Assembly (NCBI GenBank): GCA_015680905.1
Contig: CM027382.1
Coordinates: 7,661,501 to 7,725,500, forward strand
Source of the DNA: Coptis chinensis
Taxonomy: Eukaryota; Streptophyta; Magnoliopsida; Ranunculales; Ranunculaceae
Direction: 5' to 3'
Length of the DNA stretch: 64,000 bases
Position 1 is the first letter of the stretch, and the number at the start of each line of letters is the position of its first letter. Below are positions 35,046 through 44,260 of the stretch, piece after piece. The notes beneath the pieces were generated by a model. That model saw only the letters and a list, made by a program, of their open reading frames with translations, searched no databases and was not told the origin of the DNA. The translations under genes were made by a program, and so were the position numbers.

Positions 35046-37164
35046 TTACTGAGGCCCTTCGCTGACAGTCTGGTGAAAAGGCACTAATTCCACTTCACCG
35101 GCAGAAGGAGGGGGAATATCCACGACGATGGGAGCAGGCATCACTGGATTAACGGCTTCAGTTAGGGATGGGACCGAAAAAGGAGTTGAAATCAATGCAA
35201 CGGTTGGAGGGCGCGCTATTGGAGGATCTTCACTCGGAACAGGAAGGAGGCGACCGGCCGCGGAGAGTTCTCCAAGCTGTTGTTTAAGTTCGCGGCTAAT
35301 CTTCTTCTCGGCTAGGCTATGAAAACGATCTGCGGCCTCTTGCACAGCTTTATCTACGGCGACCTGAGTGGCGACCTTAGCTACCTCTTTTTGGCTCTCC
35401 AGCTTGGATGAAACACCTAAAACATAGTCACGGTGCTGATCTTTGGCCACCTGAAGCGCCTTTTGGGCCTTCACGGCCAAAATTCGAAGAGCATCGCGAT
35501 CCTTCTCCAACACAGCATATTTGGCCTTCCAACCTTCAGGTCCTTCAATCTCCTGCTTCATGGTCTCCATAGAGTCCAGCGTGTTGGTCAAGCCGCGGAT
35601 CACATAACCAATATCCAAACTCAGCTTGAAAAGAATCACGGGTTATCAAAGTGTTAAAAAGAATAGAAGAAGGTGCAAGAGACAGAATAATACCTTTTCC
35701 CAACCGTGGTATATGGATGTTCTATGAGCCGCAAAACTGCCAGAATCACCATATGCTTGATCTTTGGGCAAATGAGAGCTGAAGAAAAGAGAGGCTGCGA
35801 CAGAAGGATTGTCCAGGGCCGAGTCGCGTATAGTTATTTCGCGATCTCTAGCCCTGAACTGAGGTCGCCATATTTCAGGTGCACCAGGAGGCACTGGCCC
35901 AGATGGCTGGGAATCTTTAGAAGGGCGGCAAGCAGAAACAATAGGCCACGGCAGGACAGCAGCAGCTTCAGTGGGGTTGGGCGCTGCAGTTCTAGCCTTT
36001 TTAGCAGGAGGGCTCTTAGCGGCAACTTCAACGGGTTCATCACCTTCAGAGTCACTTTCCCACAATTTGAGTTTGGAAGAGGCCATGGAAGCTTCTTGAA
36101 CAGGGGAGGAGGGTTGATCAAAATCGTCTTCCCAATCCGCTACAGCAGAGTAGGAAGAGGGGGCGGTATATGGAGCAGGGGGATGGGCCTTGGACGCAAT
36201 GGCAAAACGTTGGGCCACGGCTCGGGAGTGCGATATCTTGGTAGTATACTTAAAAGATTTGTAGGCCTTTCTCTTTGGGCGAGGAGAGGGTTTGGGGAGT
36301 CTCTTTGGGAGAATTTTCGGGCGATAAAGTGGACCTTGATACGGACCAATATTTTTCAACGAAGGATCAAGGAGAAGAGGATGGCCCTTTTTTGGATCTA
36401 TGCCGAGGACTTCACTCTAGGCACTTCCCAAGTCGCGGAGTTTTTGAAAAATAGCTGAGGAGACACCGTTGTAAAGTTTGGATCGCGAATCTGGGCTCCA
36501 ACCTGTGGTGCAAAAGAAAGACAAGTTAAAAGTAAAGTTAGGAACGAGCACTGCGAATCAAAAAGTTTGACGTACCACTAGTAAGGAAACTGAGATGCCT
36601 TAGAGAAACGTCAGAGGGAAGATCCGCGGATAGAAAACTACCGGACACATATAACGGATAATGATGCCACACTTTATCAGAGGTAGTAAGGTGGAGGACA
36701 AAGGACTTCTTCTGCGGACGGGTACAGAAAGACTGATATCCTACACTACCAAATTTGGTGCTCTTCTTTATATAATAGTGAACTATCATATCGCAGAGTT
36801 GGATTTTGGGAGAATTGGTTTTGTTGTAATGATCTGCGGCATATAAGATACGCCAAAAGTTACCGATGCCTTGGCAGGGGGGGATGTTGAAGTGGTTACA
36901 TACCTCGACATCAAGGAGAGTTAAGGGAAATCGCAAGCCGACCGCTATCTGACCAACAGTTGCAATGAGACAACCAGACCGCGGTGGGACTAGATGCGGG
37001 AAATGGGAGACGCCAGGCACGTGCTCAAGGATCACGTTGGCGGGGATGCCATAGCGGCTTTAACGCATCTAAGTTGGGCCTCTGGCGGTATGATGGGGAG
37101 GCAGAGTGGCTTTCCTTCCTGAGGTGGAAGGTTCCGCGACAGGGCTAGTAGATCCCGAAGCCAT
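35046..37164 (-). pseudogene. Antisense gene of element 3: three exons, transposon-associated plant protein
   Basis: Minus strand. Exon 1 is 37164-36576, exon 2 is 36502-35694, exon 3 is 35624-35046. The introns, 73 and 69 bp, both start GT and end AG (GTACGT...CACCACAG and GTATTA...TTTTCAAG) and keep the frame. Exon 1 has YGIPANVILEHVPG and GLRFPLTLLDVEVCNHFNI, then FWRILYAADHY, wording of the Pfam family called putative gypsy-type transposon (Transposase_28). Exon 2 is basic then acidic/Pro-rich. Exon 3 is a long coiled coil (GWKAKYAVLEKDRDALRILA onward) with a Pro-rich tail. Lesions: a stop and frame change between 37070 and 37040, and one in-frame TAG near 36418. Such antisense ORFs are known from Tat elements; function is not established. 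Confidence 0.72.
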
Positions 37165-37858
37165 GGAGTCAGATTGGTCCACTATGTGACTGCTAGATCT
37201 GGGAGCAGAGGACTCCGATCCATCGCGGGTAGGCTGAGAACTTCGCCGATTCGGACTTCGGACATGACAAAATTAAACAATGGAGAAGCCCTGGCGAAGA
37301 ACAATGGAGAAAATAGGCTACGGAGGAAGAGAAATGGGAACAGTAAAATGAGGAAGAATAATCGGAACAATGACAAGAACTAAGGGGAGGAAGACAAACC
37401 TGAGGAGCAAAGCGGCAAAGAGCAACGAAAGAGAAGCTCGAACCTTGAATAATCAAAGACCCACTGAAGATGAAGAACAGGAAGAAAGGTAGAAGAAACT
37501 GGAAGAAAAGGAAAATGGGAAGGTTTAGAGACGAGTTTAGGGGTTTTGAAGGAAGAGAGATGTTTGGGCGGGATACTAATCGACAAGGGCAAAAGTGTCA
37601 TTTCACTTGGGAAAAGAACCAGAAAAAAAAGGACATGTGGGGCATTGAAAAGTGGAAAAGCAGGCTCGATATACGTGCGCCGAAATGACAGGTTCGATAC
37701 ACATGCGGATCGGACATCGAGATGTAATGATTGCGCACATGCCAAGGGTGCACGTGATACAAATGTAAAAGAAAGGGGGAGATTTTTCTCGGTCTCGTAG
37801 TTTATCCGCGGACTTAAAACGATATCGCGGAACATCAAACGGGACCGAGAGGGGCATC
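37165..37858. other. Purine-rich region and polypurine tract before 3' LTR of element 3
   Basis: The + strand at about 37270-37560 is very rich in A and G, so the antisense transcript would have a CT-rich leader. A polypurine tract (gaccgagagggg) ends a few bases before the 3' LTR and would prime plus-strand DNA. ORFs on both strands here are low-complexity by-products. Confidence 0.55.
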
Positions 37859-38347
37859 TGTATAGGACGTATTCATGACACGTGGGGTTATAGGTGGCAA
37901 GTGGGTCGTATGCTGAATAGCGAAGAAGAGACCTAATGTAGTGGATCGTGTCCGCGGTAATACAACTGTCGAGAACTGCCCTATAACTGCCAGAGAAAGA
38001 GTGGGAGCATCGGATCAAGCCCGCGGAACAGAGATGTTCCGCAGAACCTAGAAAGGCATAAGATTCAGTGAAGTATCGGGGACTAAAGGGATGTGGATTA
38101 AGGAAAGAAGTAGCAGGAGCAAAGTAGCCAGAACACAATACCTAGAGAGACAGTTGGACAAGTGGCAGACGTGGGACACGAAAAGAGATCATGGAGAGCG
38201 GTTAGAGAGGATGGAGCGGTTGGAGAAAGAGAGCGGTTATGGGATATATGGAGGAGAAAAAAAGAAAAAGAGGAGAGAAGTGAGAAAAAAGGAGGTAATA
38301 AGATCAGAGTCATTGTGATTTCAGAGGTTGAAAAATCTGATCATACA
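37859..38347 (+). repeat. 3' LTR of element 3
   Basis: Partner of 19000-19485, with TG...CA ends and target duplication atgaa at 38348-38352. Confidence 0.92.
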
Positions 38348-38352
38348 ATGAA

Positions 38353-39164
38353 GCCAGTGCTTAAGGTTTAATGATTCTTCTGGTTCATGGTGTTCTTCAA
38401 TCAGGTTAGTTCTTTATGTTTTTAGTTATTAGTTCTATTGCCCACACCAGGGGATGGAAGTATAGAATAGGGTTTATGTTTTGCAATATTAATATCATGC
38501 TAGTGTTCTTTACTTTTCTTCTAGTAGTATAGTTCTTTAGAGTTAGGGAAGTATTCTTTGTGTTACCTTAGAAGGGGTAGCTCAGGGAGTGGCTGCCTAG
38601 GGGAAGTATTCTTTGTGTTTGCCTTAAGTGGTGATTCATTGAATGGCCGCCCTATTAGGAAGTACTCCTTGATGTTGCTCTTGGTAATACATTGAATGGC
38701 TGCCCGAGCTTACATAAAAGGAAAGAAGATATTAATAGCATAAACATAGGAACAACCTTAAGTAGAGTTAATTTTTAACAATGTTTTGTCCAAGAGGGCA
38801 TCGGCACTTGCTCGATTGCCTAATTGTAGTCTACTTGTAAGAACAACCATGAAGCAGAAGGTTATAGATTAAAAGTATTGGTGGATTCTAATCTCTTGAA
38901 TTCCCTCTCTTATAAATTTCCAATAGTTTAGTTAATTTAGTTTAGTTTAGCATTAGAATCTAAATCTCTATAATCATAGTTTTTAATCCCTTAAACCCCA
39001 TTTCCAATCCTGTCCTTCACATAATATACACTTAAAAATGGAACGATACCCTACTCATCCTTTACTTATTGGGGGATAATTAGGTTTTGATATGCTTCTA
39101 TTTTGTTCAACGACCATCATCTATCTACATCATTCATCTCATCTACACATACAAAAATAGGCTA
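38353..39164 (+). repeat. 3' LTR of element 2, right piece
   Basis: This matches 8545-9350 of the 5' LTR. It begins straight after the atgaa duplication left by element 3 and ends before the duplicated gttcc. Confidence 0.9.
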
Positions 39165-39169
39165 GTTCC

Positions 39170-39328
39170 CTAAGAGTAAAAACCAAATTGTAGTTGTCCT
39201 AGACTTTAGGTTGGTTCGAATCCTTATTTCAACTTTACGAACACGAAGATCATGAGTAAAGAAACTTTGAATTCGCTATTTCACCAAATTAGAGAGTCAA
39301 TCTCTAACGTAGTAAAAAGCTTATATCA
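39170..39328 (+). repeat. 3' LTR of element 1, right piece
   Basis: This matches 151-309 and resumes exactly where 7580-7729 stopped, after a duplicated gttcc (ctagttcc in all). It ends in TTATATCA, like the 5' LTR. Confidence 0.88.
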
Positions 39329-39374
39329 TTAATTAATTAATAAATAATTACGTATTTTAAATACAGGCGTTACA
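39329..39374 (+). repeat. End fragment of a solo-LTR-family LTR
   Basis: The sequence ttaattaattaataaataattacgta ... AGGCGTTACA is the reverse of the left ends of the two solo LTRs at 40486 and 44261. Element 1 abuts it directly, so element 1 may have inserted into an older LTR of this family. Confidence 0.65.
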
Positions 39375-40485
39375 ACAGTGTTAACAGGCTTGTTACCCGT
39401 AAGCTACTTGAAAAGTTGGGTTGCTATGTCTCACTTTTGAATTTCACCTTAACCGTTGCTAGGCTAGTAAGAAACGGATTCTAAAAGCCAAGGTTTTTGC
39501 CTATGTTCTCTTTCTCTGCTCAAGAGTGTTTAGTCCCCTATAAAAGCTCACTGTAGAAGCAACACACATTCTGTTAGAAGCCTATGAATAAAGAACGGTC
39601 ATGAAACAATGAACAATAAATAGATATAAGCAAACATTTCTGATAAGGTGATGCCTTTGTTGGTATTAATGATGTTTTATCATGATGGAGATTCGAGATG
39701 TACCTGCCAAAGATGTCTAGCCTCAACCACGGAGTTTGTTGGAATGCCAATGTCATCCCAGTAAGCACTAACATTAGAACTTCGGCAGTCAGTAGAGTGG
39801 CCCATCCCAAAATTGTAAAATGAAACTCAATCTAGAGCTACATCAGTATATAAAGCAGAAAAGAAAAAGACAATGGATCATTTATAAAGAAATTGTGGGT
39901 TGTTCCTTCTGTACCTCATGATCAGTTTCCATTCCAACCTTCTTTGCTTTGACATCAAGTGAATTTGAGAACTCAACCGACATCAATGATAGCAAAAAGT
40001 GGTTATGTCCGGGCTATATGGCCGATAACAAATGGCAAGAAAAACTTGCCAAAGCTTCAAGAATAGATCTCACTATCAAATTCCAAAAATATAGTGCTAA
40101 ATTTTAAAAAGTACATGATTTTCACAAACAATTCAAATTGAGCCCAATAAGTACCTGACATTGTCCAACAAAGACTAATATAAAAAAGAGCAATAATTCA
40201 ATAAAGTAATCACAATAAATCCAGATACTAAGAATGCAAAAGAACTAAATGAATGCACGCACTACCATTTTATTAGTTCACTTTAACGACATTTTGCAAA
40301 TTATGTTGCTCTTTCAAGTCAACCATGATACAAAGAATTAACAGGTGGCAATTTGCCTTCAAAATTCCTCAACAATGGCCAATGGGGATTACATTTTGAA
40401 AGAACTAATGAGAAATAATTACCTTAAATAGATATACTGCTTTCAAAGGAGTCCAGAGGTGGCTCACCATTGAGGAAAGAGAAAC
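39375..40485. other. Non-repeat DNA with possible exons of an unrecognised gene
   Basis: Two minus-strand stretches look exon-like. Near 39790-39705 an open frame ends SVVEARHLWQ before a GTACAT donor. Near 40000-39918 a frame (MSVEFSNSLDVKAKKVGMET) ends at GAG|GTACAG. On the + strand, the last bases before the solo LTR join a coiled-coil-like frame at 43903. I recognise none of them. Confidence 0.3.
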
Positions 40486-41454
40486 TGTAACGCCCGTATT
40501 TAAAATACATAATTATTTATTTTATTAATTATTTATTTATTTATTTAAAATTTGATCGGATTGGATTTGGGATACGTGGGCCTGGTTTCTGGGCCCGAGT
40601 CTGTGTTGGGCTTAGGTTTCAAACCCAAGTATATAATCACATTGTTTTAGAGAATAGGGTTTGGAGAGAATAAAAAAATAATAAAAATGGAGGCAGAGAT
40701 AGAAGTTGGATTTCTAGAGCGGTGGAACGCGACGACTCGGACTAGGAGGAATTCGTCGAGCTGTTAATAAAGGTGAGTAGCTATTTTTGCTATTTCACCG
40801 AATTTATAGTTTTCGTGTAACGGTGTATAGGTTTCTGTTTTTTTATACTGCTCATTATCTTGTTTTATTCGGCGTCGTGTTCGTCGGGTTGTTAAAACTC
40901 TAGTGAAAATCAGAAATTGAAATGGAACTGTCGATCTGTAATACTGTGGTGGGGGCTATTTTATTTGAACTGTCGAAGCTTCGAGGAGTGTTAATGGAGG
41001 CGCGAACCTTTTCCGCTGTAATACTGTGATACTGTGGGGGGTGTCAATACTTTTTGTTGAAGCTGTTATTGTGTATTGTGGGATTGGTTAGTGGTGTTTT
41101 CGATGGGTGGTAAGGTGCTGTCAAAGCTTGGAGGCGTTAATGGCGCCGGTGGTTGGGATGTTTTTGGGTTTGATTGGAGTGTGAGGCTTTTACCTAGACT
41201 AGTGTATAGTTGAGGGTGCGTGAGGGCTGTCGAGTGGAGCTTGTATAAGCCATTAATGGCGGCCAGAAGTTTACAGATCTAGTTTTAGTGAAGTTTGTGA
41301 ATTCCAGAAATTGAGGATTTCGTGTTTGTTAAAGTGGTGGGGGTTTGCACCCTCTTCATTTTCGGTTGGTCTGTTTGGGGTGGTGTGTGAAGGTTTTGTG
41401 GTGGCCGGTTTTGGTGGCTGGAGGAAGAGAAGCCTGGAGAAGATGAACAGTAGC

Positions 41455-41720
41455 CAATTTGGGCTTTGGGCCTTGGGCCAAAGCCTTTAGGTTTGTTAGT
41501 TGGGCCGGAGTTAAGTTAGTTGGGTTTGGGCCGATTATATTTATTAGTGTTGGGCCAGTTTCTCTGTTGGGTTTAGTCTGTGGGCCAATATTCTTTTATT
41601 TCTTTGGGCCGACCCAATTAAAGTTTTGGGCCAGTTCTAGATTAAGTTCTATGGGCCAGTTTCATTTGTTTTGATTGGGCCCGATTTTGTTTTAAGTTGT
41701 TTGGGCTAAAACTAATTGCT
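41455..41720. promoter_or_regulatory. TGGGCC cluster in solo LTR A
   Basis: More than ten TGGGCC or TTGGGC words in about 265 bp. TGGGCC/GGCCCA is the plant site II-type element bound by TCP factors in many promoters. Whether it acts here is inference. It could also reflect local repeat growth. Confidence 0.4.
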
Positions 41721-41936
41721 TTTCTTTGGACCAGTTTCAAGTTTGTTTTGGAGCAGGTCCATATAACTTAAAATAGATCTAATTGGGTCTTTAAATGTTT
41801 AGACTTTTGGGTTCTAAGGTTTGGGCTTAGCTAGTTGGGTCCGAACCATTACCTTAGCCATGAGCCCATGAACCATGCACCTTTGACCTTAGCCATGAAC
41901 CATGGCTATGACCCTGAACCTGTCGAACATGGAAAC

Positions 41937-42010
41937 GACAGTTTGACTTTGACAATGATGTGTTGACTTTGACTTTGACTGTTGACCGTTGACTGTGGAA
42001 TGTTGACTCT
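41937..42010. promoter_or_regulatory. TTGAC (W-box core) cluster in solo LTR A
   Basis: Eight TTGAC words within about 75 bp. TTGAC(C/T) is the core bound by WRKY factors. The matching cluster in solo LTR B is even denser. Confidence 0.45.
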
Positions 42011-43897
42011 TTCCAGTTTTTCACATATTAAAGAATATGGACAAATATAGTAATAAAATATTATCGGAAATTGTATAATTTTGTTTGTCTTTATATATCT
42101 ACTTAAGATTTGACGTGAGTAGTGTGTAAAGCATATAAATATTGACACGTAACAAGACGGGAATTCTTATAAGACTTGTGATTTGGACTCGAATAATTAT
42201 GCATGATATTTAGACTTTTGGGTTTTGGTTTCGGGCTTTGATGGTGGACTTTTGACTGTTTAATTGTGCTACGTTTTACGTTGTAAATTGTATGGACAAA
42301 TCAAATGCTAAAATGCTATGGAGGCTTGTATAAATTTGGTTGTCATTATCTAATTAAGATTTGACGTTGATATTGTGACATTATATAATATGTTGGGATA
42401 TATATATTAAATGCAATAGTCTTGGAGGAATAAATGTATAAACGCTCCATTATTTTATCTGTGAGATGCTACTAGGAGGTAGTAGAGTATTTGTGGATAT
42501 TTTCCACGGGAGTGTGGCGTAGTGCAATAATATATTGGCACGTGAAATAATGAAAGTGGTTACGAGATATAATTGAGATATTTCTAAATATTGTGGCTTA
42601 GTGCAATAATGTATTTGACCTGCACGTGATATAGTGGAGTTATTATGAGTCATAGATGTATGACACCTGAATAAATTACGTAACGAAAATCCTAGAACCT
42701 GACTACCACAACTCATGTGATTTGCCCTGTGTGGGCGTACGTGATATGATTGGCCCTTGTGTAGGGTGTATATATAAGATGTTGATTGACCCATGTGTTG
42801 GGCAATCGTAGCCGAATGGTGGCTTGATTATTCCGTTCGCGCAAAATAGTAGAACGAGATCTGTGATATTTTATGCCGAATAGTGGCAAGATTTACATAA
42901 TGGCTTTCGTGTGAGGGTTACCGGTGTCGCGGCATCCCATTTCAGGAGGTAGTTACGCCATGAGTGGTTCATTATGTAAGGGGAGGCATGTGGATGTACA
43001 TGTTCGGCGTTGGAAAGCGATTGTGGTAGCCAGGGAAACTAGGTAAGACATAGATACGACGTGATTTTAAGGACACGCAAAGAAAGCCTTAATTAATATA
43101 ATTATAGTAATGTGTTGGTTAATGATGTATCTTTAGATAGATGATTGTATATGATTTTGCAGAAGTGTGGGTCAAACTAATTACTTGGGCAGAGACGACC
43201 CACTCTGTAATTGAGCATGAAATGCAGTACGGATATAATATGCATGGTTGGTTATTTGTTTAGTTAGAACCTAAGGCGCCTCGATGGAGGAACTACCTAC
43301 CTTATTTAATATGTGTATAGTTTGTTGTGTGGTTAGTGGGAAGTTAAGGCGCCTCAGTGGAGGAACTACCTGCCTTAGTTATTGAACTTAAGGATGTTGT
43401 TTTAGTCGTGGAAAGTTAAAAGGCTTCCGGTGGAGGAACTAACTGCCGTATGAATTGTGTATATATTTGGTATAAGTATATGTTATATTTTAGAGCTACT
43501 CACACCAGCATTTTTACAATGCTGACCTGATTTGCATGTTTGCTTATCGGGTGTGTTCATTAAATGAACATAGTTGATAAGTCTTGACAGGTTTAGTGTT
43601 GAAGAAGATTGGTTGCTGCTTGTGGTTTGCGCTAGCGTCGCATTTCAAGATAGGCTTTGTTTTCCTTTGAGGTGATATAGATTTTCAGTTGAGATAAGGT
43701 TATTTGCATTTTCATTTGTAAATTTTTGTAATGAAGAGGACTTTTGTTTAAGTTTAAATTTTTATTGGTTTTTAATTATCCGCATATTTAAACTGTTTAT
43801 GGGTTTTTGGAAGTGGAGAGTACGTCACACCTCGGAGATCGAAGAGCCAGGAACAAATAATGTTTTTCCGAATTCTGTCGAAATTCGGGGTGTGACA

Positions 43898-44260
43898 GAA
43901 ACCATGAAAACTTGGTAGAAGAGATTGAAAGACTAAAAGCTGACACGCCTTGTGATTCTGGTCATATTGGAGAAGGTCAGTGTAAGAATTATTCATAAAG
44001 CCAAGGCTTTAGCGAAAATGCCATGAACTCATGTTCATGTGCACTTTTACATCTACTTCAGCGGTTAAGACATCCACATCTAACAAAGAAACAAAGAAAA
44101 CTATTTAATAAAACATTCCCAATGCTAAAATTTATTCTTTTCACCATTTATTAAAGTTGAATAATTTGTTAGTCTACGGAATTCCAAGAAACTATTGCCA
44201 AGGAAAGATTAAGAATGGTCTTTTAACTCATTTAACCCTATAGACTAAATAGAAATAAGC
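43898..44260 (+). other. Host DNA between the two solo LTRs, with a possible coiled-coil exon
   Basis: After the gaaac duplication, the + strand reads NHENLVEEIERLKADTPCDS then GHIGEG, followed by a GTCAGT donor-like site at about 43977. Joined to the bases before 40486, the exon would start near ttgag|GAAAGAG. If real, solo LTR A lies inside this exon and destroys it. No family is recognised. The rest is AT-rich with nothing seen. Confidence 0.3.

Larger units (their letters stand above)
19000..38347 (+). mobile_element. Element 3: Tat-lineage Ty3/gypsy retrotransposon with antisense gene
   Basis: LTRs of 486 and 489 bp (19000-19485, 37859-38347) start TGTATAGG and end CATACA. They are flanked by a perfect 5-bp duplication, atgaa (18995-18999, 38348-38352). 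Inside are gag, protease, RT, RNase H, a second (archaeal-type) RNase H, integrase, a tandem-repeat tail and an antisense ORF. The second RNase H and the antisense ORF are marks of the Tat lineage. Without element 4 (8956 bp plus its 5-bp duplication) it would be about 10.4 kb. Its base composition is more GC-rich than its surroundings. Confidence 0.9.
7730..39164 (+). mobile_element. Element 2: Athila-type Ty3/gypsy retrotransposon inserted in the 3' LTR of element 1
   Basis: The two LTRs are about 1.63 kb each: 7730-9363, and 18180-18999 plus 38353-39164. They bound gag, protease, RT, RNase H and integrase in Ty3/gypsy order. The flanks share gttcc (7725-7729 and 39165-39169), the target duplication; identity extends to ctagttcc. 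The final few bases of the 3' LTR differ from the 5' LTR (ggcta against catggtca), so its last bases may have changed. It is better preserved than element 1, with long open stretches for RT and integrase. It still has stops in gag, protease, early RT and RNase H. Confidence 0.88.
1..39328 (+). mobile_element. Element 1: outermost Athila-type Ty3/gypsy retrotransposon, 5'-incomplete in window
   Basis: The window opens inside the 5' LTR (1-309). A primer-binding-site-like sequence, gag, protease, RT/RNase H and an integrase stub follow, then the 3' LTR. Bases 1-150 recur at 7580-7729, and bases 151-309 recur at 39170-39328, so the 3' LTR was cut in two by element 2. RT and protease wording (DLGASVN, FMDD, a long RNase H block ending in VADHLS) is typical of the Athila lineage. 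Order is gag-PR-RT-RH-INT, as in Ty3/gypsy. The coding part has many stops and frameshifts, so the element is dead. Its left boundary and target duplication lie outside the window. Confidence 0.85.
40486..43897 (-). mobile_element. Solo LTR A, 3.4 kb, TGTCACACCCCG family
   Basis: On the + strand it starts TGTAACGCCCGTATTT and ends TTCGGGGTGTGACA, so on the minus strand it is TGTCACACCCCG ... GGGCGTTACA. The 5-bp duplication gaaac flanks it (40481-40485, 43898-43902). There is no internal region, so it is the product of LTR-LTR recombination. Ends and length fit a long-LTR Ty3/gypsy chromovirus of the Tekay/Del kind, by family knowledge. Inside are a TGGGCC cluster, a TTGAC cluster, and a triplicated segment with AAGGCGCCTC ... 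GTGGAGGAACTA (43270-43460). Confidence 0.9.

Noticed and set aside
35706..36458. 250-codon plus-strand ORF
   Set aside because: It lies exactly opposite exon 2 of the antisense gene. The minus strand has domain wording, splice sites and continuity with the other exons; the plus ORF has none.
37380..38138. 252-codon minus-strand ORF across the 3' LTR of element 3
   Set aside because: It overlaps the LTR boundary, its shorter copy appears antisense to the 5' LTR (18983-19279), and the composition is Ser/Phe/Leu-rich as expected opposite a purine-rich strand.
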